DNA from: Pseudohongiella sp. | Lineage (GTDB): Bacteria > Pseudomonadota > Gammaproteobacteria > Pseudomonadales > Pseudohongiellaceae | Direction of reading: 5' to 3' | DNA length: 63,951 bases | NCBI GenBank assembly: GCA_030696315.1 | Contig: JAUYSM010000003.1 | Location: 1-63,951 of the forward strand | In this document: positions 24,168 through 33,876 of the stretch, piece after piece | How positions within the stretch are numbered: position 1 is the first letter of the stretch | Layout of the letters: every line of letters starts with the position of its first letter | Program-made: the position numbers and the translations under genes | Notes under the pieces: generated by a model | Databases searched by the model: none | Seen by the model: only the letters and a program-made list of their open reading frames with translations | Told to the model about the DNA's origin: nothing

Positions 24168-25454
24168 GTGAAAGTAGCTGTACTGGGCGCAGGCCCAATG
24201 GGATTGGCGGCGGCCTACCAACTGGTGCGCGATGGCCATCAGGTGGTGGTATTCGAGGCAGATGACCGGCTGGGCGGGATGACCGCCAGCTTTGATTTTA
24301 ATGGCTTGACCATCGAACGGTTTTATCACTTTCACTGCGTGTCTGATCGCGCCTTTCTGCAAATTCTGGATGAACTTGGCATTGCGGACAAACTGCATTG
24401 GACTGAAACGCGCATGGGCTATTGGTACCAGCAGCGGCTGCAGGCCTGGGGCAATCCGCTGGCATTGCTGAACTTTAAAGGTCTCAGCCTGATAGCCAAA
24501 ATTCGCTATGGTATGCATGCCTTTATGTCGACCAAACGCAGCAACTGGCGCGTACTGGATAACGTTGAAGCCAGTGGCTGGATCAAGCGCTGGGTAGGCG
24601 CAGAAGCCTGGCGGGTGCTGTGGCAACCACTGTTCGATTACAAGTTTTATCACTTCAGTAGCAATTTATCGGCCGCCTGGATCTGGTGCCGGATACACCG
24701 CATCGGTCGCTCACGCTACAGCCTGATGCGTGAAAAGCTCGGTTATCTGGAAGGTGGTTCAGAAACCTTGCTGCAGGCGCTGTCAGCAGCCATCAAAAAC
24801 GCAGGCGGTGACATACGACTGTCCATGCCGGTGGAACGAGTGGTGATTGAACATGGCAAACTGAAAGGCGTCAGCATTGCCGGCCAAGCCACAACCGAGG
24901 CATTTGACCGGGTAATCAGCACCATACCGTTGCCTTTTGTACCCAGAATAATTCCAGATTTGCCTGACGCGGTGCTGGCTCAATACCGCTCTCAAGCCAA
25001 TATTGCCGTGGTCTGTGTGATCGCAAAATTGCGTAAAGCAGTGACGCCCAATTTCTGGCTGAACATCAATGACAAAGAAATGGACATACCGGGACTGGTG
25101 GAATACAGCAACCTGCGCCCGCTTGAACACAACATAGTGTATGTGCCGTTTTATCTGCCAGCCGATCACCCGACCTATGCTGAGTCAGACGCCGCATTTA
25201 TCCAGAAAGTACGTCGCTATATCCAGCGCATTAACCCAGAGGTGAGTGACGATGACTTTATCGACATTCACGCCAGTCGATATCGCTATGCCCAGCCCAT
25301 CTGTCCGCCGGGATTTTTGGAACAGCTGCCGCCCTATCAGACCGATATCAACGGTCTTTGGGTGGCGGATACCTCGTATTATTATCCGCAGGATCGCGGC
25401 ATCTCGGAGAGCGTGGAGTTTGGGCGCCGGCTGGCGCGCGAGGCCTGCCAGTGA
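24168..25454 (+). CDS. FAD/NAD(P)-binding oxidoreductase (amine oxidase/UGM-like)
   Basis: 428 aa from GTG 24168 with GGGAG upstream. The N-terminal dinucleotide motif GAGPMG (7-12), followed by [16 protein letters not shown], is the classical FAD-binding start of the amine oxidase/protoporphyrinogen oxidase/UDP-galactopyranose mutase group. A conserved [10 protein letters not shown] and a C-terminal [19 protein letters not shown] (FAD-closing motif) complete it. Such proteins occur in polysaccharide loci, and a sugar-ring or lipid-sugar redox role is possible. Its stop overlaps the gtrA start (GTGA), so it belongs to the same operon. Exact reaction unknown. Confidence 0.78.
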   Translation: MKVAVLGAGPMGLAAAYQLVRDGHQVVVFEADDRLGGMTASFDFNGLTIERFYHFHCVSDRAFLQILDELGIADKLHWTETRMGYWYQQRLQAWGNPLALLNFKGLSLIAKIRYGMHAFMSTKRSNWRVLDNVEASGWIKRWVGAEAWRVLWQPLFDYKFYHFSSNLSAAWIWCRIHRIGRSRYSLMREKLGYLEGGSETLLQALSAAIKNAGGDIRLSMPVERVVIEHGKLKGVSIAGQATTEAFDRVISTIPLPFVPRIIPDLPDAVLAQYRSQANIAVVCVIAKLRKAVTPNFWLNINDKEMDIPGLVEYSNLRPLEHNIVYVPFYLPADHPTYAESDAAFIQKVRRYIQRINPEVSDDDFIDIHASRYRYAQPICPPGFLEQLPPYQTDINGLWVADTSYYYPQDRGISESVEFGRRLAREACQ

Positions 25455-25852
25455 TCCGCGCCTTCCTGTCACGTCAGTTTCTGATGTTTCTGCTGACTGG
25501 CGGGACCGCTGCCGTCGTGAACTTTGTTACCCGTTTGATCTATAACCAGTGGATGAGTTTTTCATCGGCCGTGGTGTTGTCCTATATCACCGGCATGATC
25601 ACTGCATTTGTATTAGCCAGGCTGTTTGTATTTAAGGCAAGTACACAGACACTGTCGCGTTCAGCGGCATTCTTCATATTGGTCAATGGTCTGGCTATTT
25701 TGCAAACATGGGCCATCAGCATGTTGATGGCTTATTACGTCTTGCCCGCACTGGATGTGCAACGCTACACCCTTGAGCTGGCGCACGCTGTTGGCATTGT
25801 TGTACCGGTATTTACCAGTTTCATTGGACACAAGTACTGGTCTTTCCGCTGA
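25451..25852 (+). CDS. GtrA-family membrane protein (polyprenyl-phosphate-sugar flippase-like)
   Basis: 133 aa from GTG 25451, overlapping the previous stop; longer upstream readings lie inside the FAD gene. Four transmembrane helices, starting [24 protein letters not shown], match GtrA (F-x-x-x-G-x-x-x-x-x-x-N), and the protein ends in GHKYWSFR, the conserved R-K/H-x-W-x-F tail of the family. GtrA proteins are thought to flip lipid-phosphate sugars; Rv3789 in the mycobacterial arabinan locus is a GtrA-like protein. Placement at the end of the DprE operon fits export of polyprenylphosphoryl-arabinose to the periplasm. Confidence 0.85.
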   Translation: MIRAFLSRQFLMFLLTGGTAAVVNFVTRLIYNQWMSFSSAVVLSYITGMITAFVLARLFVFKASTQTLSRSAAFFILVNGLAILQTWAISMLMAYYVLPALDVQRYTLELAHAVGIVVPVFTSFIGHKYWSFR

Positions 25853-25935
25853 ATTCGCTCAGTTTGCAGCTGACAAAGGGGTATGGCTACGCATACACTT
25901 GGCGACTCGTGATTTCCAGCAGGATCGATTGACCT

Positions 25936-26922
25936 ATGCTTTATCCCATGCTCGCGATTGTTGTCGGACTGGTCGTACTGGTCTGGAGTGCCGATCGCTT
26001 TGTTGATGGTGCCGCGTGCACGGCCAAACATTTCTGCATCCCCCCGCTGCTGATCGGTATTGTCATTATTGGTTTTGGCACCTCTGCCCCCGAGTTGGTG
26101 GTGTCGGCGTTTGCCTCTCTGGAAGGCAACCCAGGCATTGCCTTGGGTAATGCCTATGGTTCCAACATCACCAATATTGCGTTGATTCTGGGTATTACGG
26201 CGCTGGTAGCCCCTATTGCAGTGGACTCGCAGGTACTCAGACACACCCTGCCCTTGCTGACTCTGGTCTCTTTTATTGCTGCTTTCCTGCTAGTGGATGA
26301 TTTCCTGAGCCGCTTTGACGCTGTTGTCCTGTTGCTGGTGTTTTCGGCATTGATGGGCTGGACCATTTATCAAGGCATGCGTGATCAGCGCAATATCATC
26401 CCAGACACACTCTCTCAAGAAATTGAACTGGATCTGGCCAATCCAATGCCGCTGCGTTTTGCAGTTATCTGGCTGATCATCGGTCTGGTGCTTTTGATTG
26501 TCAGTTCTCGTCTATTGGTATGGGGCGCCGTTGAAGTTGCCCAGAGCCTTGGCGTCAGCGACCTGATCATTGGCCTCACTATCATTGCCATAGGCACCTC
26601 GCTGCCCGAACTCGCGTCATCTGTGATCGCTGCGCGCAAAGGCGAGCATGACATGGTGGTGGGCAACATTCTGGGTTCAAATATTTTTAATACCTTGGCG
26701 GTGGTCGGTATTGCCGGCGCGATTCATCCCCTTGCGGTGGGTCACGAGGTACTGACACGAGACGTCGCCGTTATGCTGGCATTGACCGTGTCTTTGTTTG
26801 TGATCGGTTATGGCCGTGGCGGTAAACATGGCCTGATCACACGCAGAAAAGGCATATTTTTGTTGAGCTGTTATGTGCTTTACACCTTATGGTTGGTGCG
26901 CAGCGTGTTTCTAACTGCGTAA
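25936..26922 (+). CDS. calcium/sodium antiporter, YrbG-like
   Basis: 328 aa from ATG 25936. Two inverted alpha-repeats are plain: GFGTSAPELVVSAFASLEGNPG followed by GNAYGSNITNIALILG in the first half, and AIGTSLPELASSVIAARKGEHD followed by GNILGSNIFNTLAVVG in the second. About ten helices are present. It exchanges Na+ for Ca2+ (K+-independent, YrbG type) at the inner membrane. It follows the arabinose-type operon by 83 bp and may be transcribed with it or separately; function unrelated. Confidence 0.92.
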   Translation: MLYPMLAIVVGLVVLVWSADRFVDGAACTAKHFCIPPLLIGIVIIGFGTSAPELVVSAFASLEGNPGIALGNAYGSNITNIALILGITALVAPIAVDSQVLRHTLPLLTLVSFIAAFLLVDDFLSRFDAVVLLLVFSALMGWTIYQGMRDQRNIIPDTLSQEIELDLANPMPLRFAVIWLIIGLVLLIVSSRLLVWGAVEVAQSLGVSDLIIGLTIIAIGTSLPELASSVIAARKGEHDMVVGNILGSNIFNTLAVVGIAGAIHPLAVGHEVLTRDVAVMLALTVSLFVIGYGRGGKHGLITRRKGIFLLSCYVLYTLWLVRSVFLTA

Positions 26923-26955
26923 GTCAGCCTGGCGTTTAAGGAAATAATAATAATT

Positions 26956-28941
26956 ATGCAAGTCAGGTCATTCAGGGCATCCGCATGGCGTGCCAACAAA
27001 ACTGTGTTATGGGCGCTGTTTTTGCCTGTCATCCTGTTGTATTTGGCGCTCTTTCAAACAGCACAGGCTCAAACACCCTTTAACCGGAATGTCACGCCCG
27101 AGCTGCTGAAGCAGTTGATGCCAAACGCCACAAGTTTCAGCGAAAAGGCCGGCGAACCACCGGTGTTTACGGCCTATGGCCCGCTGGGCGACACCGGCGA
27201 AACCGGGATTATTGGTTACCTGTTTCAGACCTCTGACTTCCCCCCGCTGGAAATTGGATTCAGCGCGCCCATCGAAGTGCTGGTTGCACTGGATACCCAA
27301 GCGACTGTCACCGCCATCAAAGTACTCGACTACAATGAATCATTCCGCGGAAGTCGCGGCGACTTTTTGTCTTCACGCGGATTTCAGGAACAGTTCCGCC
27401 GTAAGGCCCTGACGGATGAATTCCGCGTGGGTCGTGATGTTGACGGTGTTTCACGAGCCACCATTACCAGCTGGGCAACCACACGCGGCATCTACAATGC
27501 GGCACGGCGCGTAGCGCAGTTCTATCTGCCAGACAGCGGCATCGCCGCCGGGCAAGATTCCAGTGCCAATCTGCGCCTGCATTTGGAACCTCTGAGCTGG
27601 GACGATTTAAAAGCACAAAAGCATGTGCTTGAGCTGGACGTCAATCTGCCCGATGCCACCGTTCTGGCACTGTCGTTTGCCTATATGGGCAACAATGAAA
27701 CCCTGGGGCAATTGTTGTTGGGCACCGAAGATTTTTCGCGGGCAGAACGTGATGCCAGTAATCGGTTTGATGCTGGCCAACTGGTGCTGGTGGGTATTGG
27801 CGGCGATGCCTCGGACCCCTTCCGGCAGGAACGACTTGCGTTACGGCAGGATGGCATTGACTTTGAAATGCCACGCCGACGCTTCGTATACGCAGGCAGC
27901 GCACTGGAAGGCAAAATCGCCAAGCAGGCCGCCTACGCTGGCGCCATAGTTTTGCCGGTTGAAATTGATGTCACCCGGCCATTTACGATTTTGTATGATC
28001 CTCGCAATGGTCAACCACCAGCGGCACTGGAATTCAGTATCAACGGCCTGATGATGGATGTTGCCATGGGCAATGAAATTTATGCGCCAGGCGCCGAACC
28101 GCAGGCTGCCCAGTCAGGCAGCGATATCAGCTGGCCAAAAATAGTGGCGCTGTTGGTGATTTTTGCACTGGTGATGGCCAGCTTCCTGACTAAAAACGCG
28201 CGATTGCGATGGGTCACCCTCAGCATCACGCTGGTGTATCTGGGTTTTATCAATGGGGGTTTCCTGTCGGTATCTCACATTACCAATACCATCAATCTTG
28301 GCCCCTCCATGATCTTGGGTGATGTGCCCCTGCTGATGATTGTGGTGTTTACACTGGTCACCACATTCATCTGGGGTCGGGTATTCTGCTCAAGCTTATG
28401 CCCGTTTGGTGCGGTGCAGGATCTGCTCAGCAAGTTTGTTCCACGCCGCTGGCAGAGGACAGTACCTGCACGCATACATGACAAAGCACTTTATTTGAAA
28501 TATGTGTTCCTGGCATTGATTCTGGTAATGGCGGTGGTGCAAGGCGGCGTCAGCATTTTTCAATACTTTGAACCCTTCGGCACCTTGTTTTTCTACAGCA
28601 CGTCCATCGTCATGTGGGCGATTCTGCTGCTGATACTGCTGGCATCAGCCGTGGTCAAACGCTTTTACTGCCGCTATGTTTGCCCGCTCGGCGCGGCGTT
28701 GGGTGTGTTGTCATTTTTTAGTCTGAGCCGCATCAAACGTGTTCAGCAATGCACTGCCTGCAGCGTTTGTGAACACGTTTGCCCAACTGGCGCCATCCGC
28801 AAACACACCATCGATTTTAAAGAATGTGTGCGCTGCGATATCTGTGAAAGCAAACTGATACATAAGGCGGGGGTTTGCAAACACACGGTTGAGTCACTCA
28901 CCGCGCGTGGTGTGGTACTGTTGCCTTTAAAGCCGGTTTGA
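26956..28941 (+). CDS. NosR/NirI-like FMN-binding, 4Fe-4S membrane protein
   Basis: 661 aa. An N-terminal membrane helix (about 15-38) leads into a periplasmic FMN-binding domain with DGVSRATIT, T169 being the likely covalent FMN site. Several transmembrane helices follow (about 392-580), with cytoplasm-facing Cys-Pro motifs CSSLCPFG (C478, C482) and CRYVCPLG (C572, C576). The C-terminal ferredoxin domain has CTACSVCEHVCPTG (from C599) and a second Cys cluster, CVRCDICES. This is the full NosR/NirI domain order. No nosZ or nir gene lies nearby, so it may pass electrons for another periplasmic flavin or cupredoxin system. It follows the exchanger by 33 bp. Confidence 0.87.
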   Translation: MQVRSFRASAWRANKTVLWALFLPVILLYLALFQTAQAQTPFNRNVTPELLKQLMPNATSFSEKAGEPPVFTAYGPLGDTGETGIIGYLFQTSDFPPLEIGFSAPIEVLVALDTQATVTAIKVLDYNESFRGSRGDFLSSRGFQEQFRRKALTDEFRVGRDVDGVSRATITSWATTRGIYNAARRVAQFYLPDSGIAAGQDSSANLRLHLEPLSWDDLKAQKHVLELDVNLPDATVLALSFAYMGNNETLGQLLLGTEDFSRAERDASNRFDAGQLVLVGIGGDASDPFRQERLALRQDGIDFEMPRRRFVYAGSALEGKIAKQAAYAGAIVLPVEIDVTRPFTILYDPRNGQPPAALEFSINGLMMDVAMGNEIYAPGAEPQAAQSGSDISWPKIVALLVIFALVMASFLTKNARLRWVTLSITLVYLGFINGGFLSVSHITNTINLGPSMILGDVPLLMIVVFTLVTTFIWGRVFCSSLCPFGAVQDLLSKFVPRRWQRTVPARIHDKALYLKYVFLALILVMAVVQGGVSIFQYFEPFGTLFFYSTSIVMWAILLLILLASAVVKRFYCRYVCPLGAALGVLSFFSLSRIKRVQQCTACSVCEHVCPTGAIRKHTIDFKECVRCDICESKLIHKAGVCKHTVESLTARGVVLLPLKPV

Positions 28942-29020
28942 CTGCTCGCCAATGACTTGGCAGCCCCAACCGGCAACAGGCGTCAGCTGACAGGGGTATT
29001 GCTCTCACCGTCTGCAAAAA

Positions 29021-29040
29021 CCGGCACTTCATCGTGCCGG
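29021..29040 (-). terminator. hairpin with T-run on the minus strand
   Basis: Arms CCGGCAC (29021-29027) and GTGCCGG (29034-29040). On the minus strand the stem is followed by TTTTT, like an intrinsic terminator; on the plus strand it lacks a T-run. It may block antisense transcription or act weakly after the NosR-like gene. Confidence 0.4.
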
Positions 29041-29122
29041 TACGACGGAAACTTTTTAACTGCCCGTATAGTCAGCTGAATAAAGGCCATTTGGCTCAAC
29101 AGATACTGACTGTCGGCGCACC

Positions 29123-30988
29123 ATGCAAGCATCTTTATATTTTTCTGACACTCTGAAAACGGGCGCTTTGCTCAAGCCGCTATGTCTCAAACACGTGGGT
29201 CTTAAACGCGTGGGTCTCAACCGCGTGGGCCTCAAACGCGTGGCCTTAAAACACGCGAGTTTGCTTGTTGCCATCAGTCTGCTCAGTGGTTGCACGGCCG
29301 CGTGGAATCAACAGGCCGCAGACAAGGCCAGTTATGCGCTGATCGAAGAAAAATCCAGCCTTGTGCCGGGCATGAGCACCAATGACATCATTGTGGACAG
29401 CCCGCGTCTGATGACGCTGGATCAATATCCCAGCAATTCCGCAACATTTGATTTTCTGGGCAACCTCGCCAACAGCGAAAACGGTGCCCACATCATCAAT
29501 CTGGAACAGGCATTGGATCTGGCCTTTGCCCTTAACAAAGACTACCAGTTGCAGCGCGAACGCCTATACCTGCAGGCCCTGTCGTTAACAGCAGATCGTT
29601 ACCGCTATACCCCGATATTTTCCGCATCAGTCGACAGCAGCTATGCATGGGACACACGCTTGTCTGAGGACACAACCGACACCTTTGCCCAGGATGCCGA
29701 CGCGCTGATCAGTCTGCCCGCCAGTGCCGTCGCTACCGATGAGCGCCTGCGCACGGATACCACACTGGGGACACGCTTGTTGCTGCGCGGGGGTGGTCAG
29801 ATTGCGCTCAACCTCACGTCTAACTTTCTCAAATTTGTGACGGGCGATCTGGACAGCACCGCCTCGTCTGCCTTGGTCGGATCTTTTACGCAACCCTTAC
29901 TGCGCGGCGCCGGTTCAGATATCGCCGCCGAAACCCTGATGCAAGCCGAACGTGATCTGTTGTATCAGCTGCGCGAGTTTACGCGTTACCGGCAAACACT
30001 GGCGGTCCGTATTGCCACGCAGTACTACACGGTGCTGGAAGCGCGCGACACCGTGCGCAACAACTTTGCCGGCTTGAGTGCCACACTGAGCAGCCTTGAG
30101 CGAGAACGTGCATTTCAGGCCGAAGGGCTGCGTACACCGGGGCAGGTAGGCCGACTGGAGCAGTCGTCGCTGCAGCGTGATCGCGCCTGGGCGCTGGCCA
30201 TCACCCGCTACGCCAATGCACTGGATTCGTTCAAAATCTTGTTAGGCCTGCGCGCTGACGCCCGTTTAATGCTGGATGATCAGGAAATGCTGCGCATGTC
30301 TGAAGGCAATCTGGTACCACCAGACATTACGCTGGAACAGGCGCTGGAACTCACCGTCAATAATCGCCTGGATCTGTTTACCCAGGCTGATCGGATTGCC
30401 GATCGTGCGCGCAAGCTGGACGTTGCCGCCAATGCATTTAAACCCGGACTGGCCATGGTGTTGCGCGCATCGGTGCCCGCCAATAGTAAAAACAGCGCCA
30501 CACTGAGCGATCTGGACTTCCGCTTGACGGACTACAGCGCAGGACTGGAACTCGATATACCCGTTGATCAGATGAGTGAGCGCACCGCTTATCGCCGTGC
30601 GCTTATCGACTATGAAGTCGCGGTACGCGCCTATGAGTCTGCTGTCGACAACGCCAAACTGGGTGTTCTGGATGCCTGGCGCGCGCTGGAGCAAGCCGAG
30701 CGCAATTATGAGATCAGTATGGCCAGCGTACGTATCAACGAACGTCGTGTAGAAGAGGCTGAACTGCGCGCAGAGCTGGGCACTGGCAACATTCAGGACA
30801 CTGTGGATGCGCAGAATGACTTGATCAACTCGCGCACACAGTTAACATCGGCGATTATTGACCATAACGTTGCAAAACTCGCGCTGTGGCGCGATGCAGG
30901 ACTGTTAAGTGTCAGCGACAACGGTCGTTGGCAAGAAGGCGCTGTTGAGCAACCCGATCCATCAAACAACAATCCGACACCACTATAA
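29123..30988 (+). CDS. TolC-family outer-membrane efflux lipoprotein
   Basis: 621 aa as read from ATG 29123. A lipobox LLSGC places the lipidated Cys at 57, unusually far in, because residues 21-45 are five near-identical five-residue repeats (G-L-K-R-V type) encoded by a 15-nt tandem repeat. An internal GTG within or after the repeats may be the true start; no ribosome-binding site is clear. The mature part is TolC-like: long helical pairs, beta segments such as SVDSSYAWDTRLS and TTLGTRLLLRGGGQIALNLTSNF, and the RRVEEAELRAELGTGNIQDTVDAQNDLINSRTQL-type helix near the end. It forms the outer-membrane channel for the adaptor and ABC genes that follow, 15 bp downstream. Confidence 0.86.
   Translation: MQASLYFSDTLKTGALLKPLCLKHVGLKRVGLNRVGLKRVALKHASLLVAISLLSGCTAAWNQQAADKASYALIEEKSSLVPGMSTNDIIVDSPRLMTLDQYPSNSATFDFLGNLANSENGAHIINLEQALDLAFALNKDYQLQRERLYLQALSLTADRYRYTPIFSASVDSSYAWDTRLSEDTTDTFAQDADALISLPASAVATDERLRTDTTLGTRLLLRGGGQIALNLTSNFLKFVTGDLDSTASSALVGSFTQPLLRGAGSDIAAETLMQAERDLLYQLREFTRYRQTLAVRIATQYYTVLEARDTVRNNFAGLSATLSSLERERAFQAEGLRTPGQVGRLEQSSLQRDRAWALAITRYANALDSFKILLGLRADARLMLDDQEMLRMSEGNLVPPDITLEQALELTVNNRLDLFTQADRIADRARKLDVAANAFKPGLAMVLRASVPANSKNSATLSDLDFRLTDYSAGLELDIPVDQMSERTAYRRALIDYEVAVRAYESAVDNAKLGVLDAWRALEQAERNYEISMASVRINERRVEEAELRAELGTGNIQDTVDAQNDLINSRTQLTSAIIDHNVAKLALWRDAGLLSVSDNGRWQEGAVEQPDPSNNNPTPL
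29183..29257 (+). repeat. 15-nt tandem repeat, five units
   Basis: Five units of the type GGTCTCAAACGCGTG lie in frame at the 5' end of the TolC-like gene, encoding C-L-K-H-V, G-L-K-R-V, G-L-N-R-V, G-L-K-R-V and A-L-K-H-A. Changes in unit number would keep the frame. Confidence 0.8.
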
Positions 30989-31003
30989 AACAGGCAAACG
31001 CGC

Positions 31004-33133
31004 ATGAAGATACCCGGCACAATCCAGACCGGCATAGAGCGGTTCAAACAAGCGTCGCGCCCCATGCAGGCAGGTGTTGCAAGTGCGGCAGTTGTTGGCT
31101 TGTTTGTACTGTTTAACCTGCTGGGCGGCGGCGCAGACAACAGTTTCAGCGGACCTACCTTTACTGCGCGCGAAGGCAAACTGGATATTGTGGTACGTGA
31201 AGGTGGCAATATCGAAGCGCTGCAATCTCAGCAGATTCGTTCGGCCATCCGCGGCGGCAGTGGCGTAAAAATTCTTTCCATTGTTGAAGAAGGTTATCGT
31301 GTCACCGCTGAAGATGTGACCACCGGCAAAATTCTGGTTGAGCTGGACTCATCACAACTGAATGAACAAAAACTCAATCAACAGATCGCTTATGAAACCG
31401 CAGATGCCACCTTTATTGAACGTAAGGCTCAGCTGGAAATCCGCATCAATCAGAACGTTGCCAATCTGAATGCCGCGTCACAACGCATGCGCTTTGCCCG
31501 ACTTGATCTTGAAAAATTCCTGGGCGCCAATGTGGTATTGGATCTGGTGAATCGCCTGGGTATCGAGGAGCGTCTCGCGCGCACTCAAGCTGCACAGGCT
31601 GCCGCCACCGGCAATGCGCCCACCCGTGACAGCCGGGTTGATCAGATACAGCAAAATCGCGAAACCACCCGTCAACAGGGTCGCACCGGCGGCGCGCGTG
31701 GCGGTTTTGATCCTGCCAGTTTTGACCCATCAGATTTAAGCGCTTTACCGGCACCCATGCGCGAACGTATCGAACAAATGATGGCACAAAACAATGGCGA
31801 GATTCCGGCTGAATTTCTGGAGCGAATGCGTTCCGGCGGCGGTCGCCCGCCAGGTGGGGCAGGCGCTGCACCTGGTGCCAATGCTGGCGCAGGCGGGGCA
31901 GGCAGTGACGGCGACGCAAGCACACTGATTCGCGTTGAAGACAGCAGTGACGGGCCGTCAGACACCGAACCAGAAGTGATTGGGCTGGCTGGCACCGCTG
32001 CGATTGCATTGCCACCCGCCACAGAAATGCTGATGGACAACGAGTATCTGGCACTACGCCAAGCCATTGATTTTCGAATTTACGCCAGTGAAAACCGCCT
32101 GGAAGACGGCATGGCCAAACAACAACTGCGCACCTTGCAGGAAGCGGTGCGAGTGGCTGAAGAAAACAGTCTGCAGGCGCAGGCACGATACGCCGGCCAG
32201 GAGCGTCTGGCGGCGCGCGACTTTATTACCCCTAACGAACTGGAAGCTGAACGCTCACGACTGCTGCAAGCCGAATCCCGCCTCGAGCAGGCAATCACCG
32301 ATCTGAATCTGTATACCCAGTACACATTTATCAAAGATGCAGACCAGCAACTGGCCAACTACGAAGACGCCATCATGAGCTACCAGCGCACGCAGGCAGA
32401 AGCAGCCGCAGAGTTGGCGCAGGCTGAGGCGCGATACAAGTCAGCGGTTCAGCGCCTTGAACTGGAAGCGCAACGATTGGCGGATCTGAATGAGCAACTG
32501 GCCATGACGGTGATTCGCGCGCAGCGTCCCGGCCTGGTGGTTTACGGCTCTGCCGATACTGGCCAGCCCTTTCGCGGTGGCAATCAGGAGCCCATTCAGG
32601 AGGGCGCAACCGTGCGCGAACGTCAGGCCATTCTGACCATTCCTGATCTGACTGAAATGGCGGTACGGGTTAACATTCACGAGTCCTCGGTGCAACGTGT
32701 TGCCGAAGGCCAGACCGTGTCCGTCCGTATCGACGCCTTCCCGGACATGCGCTTGACCGGACAGGTCATCAAAGTGGCGGTGGTGGCAGATTCCGGCAAC
32801 GCGTTTATGAATCCTGATCTGAAAGTGTACCCAACAATTGTTCGCATTGATGGCGAACACGATTGGTTGCGTCCGGGCATGACCGCCGAGGTCGAGATTC
32901 TGGTCGCCTCGCTCGACAATGCGGTGTATGTACCCATACAGGCAGTGACCTACCTGGAAGACAAACAAGTGGTATACGTCAGTCGTGCGGGTCGCCGTGA
33001 AGCACGTGAAGTTCAGACCGGCAACTACTCTGAGCAATTTATTGAAATCACCGGCGGCTTGCGCGCGGGTGAAGAAGTCATGCTGCTGCCGCCCCGGCAA
33101 TCGAGTCAAAGCACCGATCAGGTCGCGACCTGA
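31004..33133 (+). CDS. HlyD/MacA-like periplasmic adaptor with long low-complexity insert
   Basis: 709 aa, nearly twice the usual MacA length. A membrane anchor lies near residues 25-45, then a barrel-sandwich half (ALQSQQIRSAIRGGSGVKI...). Coiled-coil helices are split by an insert at about 212-322 rich in Gly, Ala, Pro and acidic residues (GGARGGFDPASFDPSD, then RPPGGAGAAPGANAGAGG). A second long coiled coil and the second barrel half (RAQRPGLVVYGS, VRVNIHESSVQRVAEGQTV) follow. It links the inner-membrane ABC pump to the TolC-like channel. Its stop overlaps the ATPase start. The insert's role is unknown. Confidence 0.87.
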   Translation: MKIPGTIQTGIERFKQASRPMQAGVASAAVVGLFVLFNLLGGGADNSFSGPTFTAREGKLDIVVREGGNIEALQSQQIRSAIRGGSGVKILSIVEEGYRVTAEDVTTGKILVELDSSQLNEQKLNQQIAYETADATFIERKAQLEIRINQNVANLNAASQRMRFARLDLEKFLGANVVLDLVNRLGIEERLARTQAAQAAATGNAPTRDSRVDQIQQNRETTRQQGRTGGARGGFDPASFDPSDLSALPAPMRERIEQMMAQNNGEIPAEFLERMRSGGGRPPGGAGAAPGANAGAGGAGSDGDASTLIRVEDSSDGPSDTEPEVIGLAGTAAIALPPATEMLMDNEYLALRQAIDFRIYASENRLEDGMAKQQLRTLQEAVRVAEENSLQAQARYAGQERLAARDFITPNELEAERSRLLQAESRLEQAITDLNLYTQYTFIKDADQQLANYEDAIMSYQRTQAEAAAELAQAEARYKSAVQRLELEAQRLADLNEQLAMTVIRAQRPGLVVYGSADTGQPFRGGNQEPIQEGATVRERQAILTIPDLTEMAVRVNIHESSVQRVAEGQTVSVRIDAFPDMRLTGQVIKVAVVADSGNAFMNPDLKVYPTIVRIDGEHDWLRPGMTAEVEILVASLDNAVYVPIQAVTYLEDKQVVYVSRAGRREAREVQTGNYSEQFIEITGGLRAGEEVMLLPPRQSSQSTDQVAT

Positions 33134-33876
33134 TGAGCATGCAGACTCTCAGTATGGGAAACGATCGCCTTGTGCAAGCCGTCGTTGCGCGACAAACCGT
33201 AGCTAGCGTGCAGGACATCACCAAAACCTATCATATGGGCGAACTGGCGGTGCAAGTGCTGCATGGCATCAGTCTTGATTTTTATCATGGTGACTACATC
33301 AGCATCATGGGGCCGTCAGGCTGCGGAAAATCAACCTTGATGAATATTCTGGGCTGTCTGGATCAGCCCACCTCAGGCCGGTATTTTCTGGGCGACAAAG
33401 ACACCTCACAAATGAACGACAACGAACTCTCGGCTATCCGGGGCGCGCGGCTGGGGTTTATTTTTCAATCTTATAATCTGATTCCACAACTGACCGTGTT
33501 GGAGAACATCGAACTGCCGTTGTTTTATCAGGGACATCCTGCCGAAGAAAGCCGTCACATCGCCACCGAACTGGCGGCGCGTGTTGGTCTTGGAGATCGA
33601 CTGGAACACCGGCCGTTTGAGCTCTCCGGAGGCCAACAACAGCGGGTTGCGATTGCCAGAGCACTGTCCAATGATCCGCTGATCATTCTGGCAGATGAAC
33701 CTACCGGCAACCTTGATTCAAAATCCGGCGCGGAAATTCTGAATCTGTTTGACGAACTGCATCAACAAGGTAAAACCCTGATTATGGTGACGCACTCCGA
33801 TGAACTGGCCGAACGCTCTCAGCGGCAAATCAGGCTGCGTGACGGCAGGGTGGAATCTGATGAACGAAGCCATTAA
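33133..33876 (+). CDS. ABC transporter ATP-binding protein (MacB/LolD type)
   Basis: 247 aa from ATG 33133, one base over the adaptor stop. All nucleotide-binding motifs are intact: Walker [11 protein letters not shown]-loop FIFQSYNL, signature LSGGQQQR, Walker [14 protein letters not shown] and H-loop MVTHSDE. The FQSYNLIP and TGNLDSKSG sequences are those of the LolD/MacB/FtsE group. It energises the FtsX-type permease encoded next, whose gene overlaps its 3' end by 17 bp. Cytoplasmic face of the inner membrane. The exported substrate is unknown. Confidence 0.93.
   Translation: MSMQTLSMGNDRLVQAVVARQTVASVQDITKTYHMGELAVQVLHGISLDFYHGDYISIMGPSGCGKSTLMNILGCLDQPTSGRYFLGDKDTSQMNDNELSAIRGARLGFIFQSYNLIPQLTVLENIELPLFYQGHPAEESRHIATELAARVGLGDRLEHRPFELSGGQQQRVAIARALSNDPLIILADEPTGNLDSKSGAEILNLFDELHQQGKTLIMVTHSDELAERSQRQIRLRDGRVESDERSH

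Noticed and set aside
26956-28941. Nitrous oxide reductase locus
   Set aside because: Only a NosR-like protein is present; no nosZDFY genes are adjacent.
29021-29040. Terminator for the NosR-like gene
   Set aside because: The T-run is on the minus strand only; listed as a hairpin with low confidence instead.
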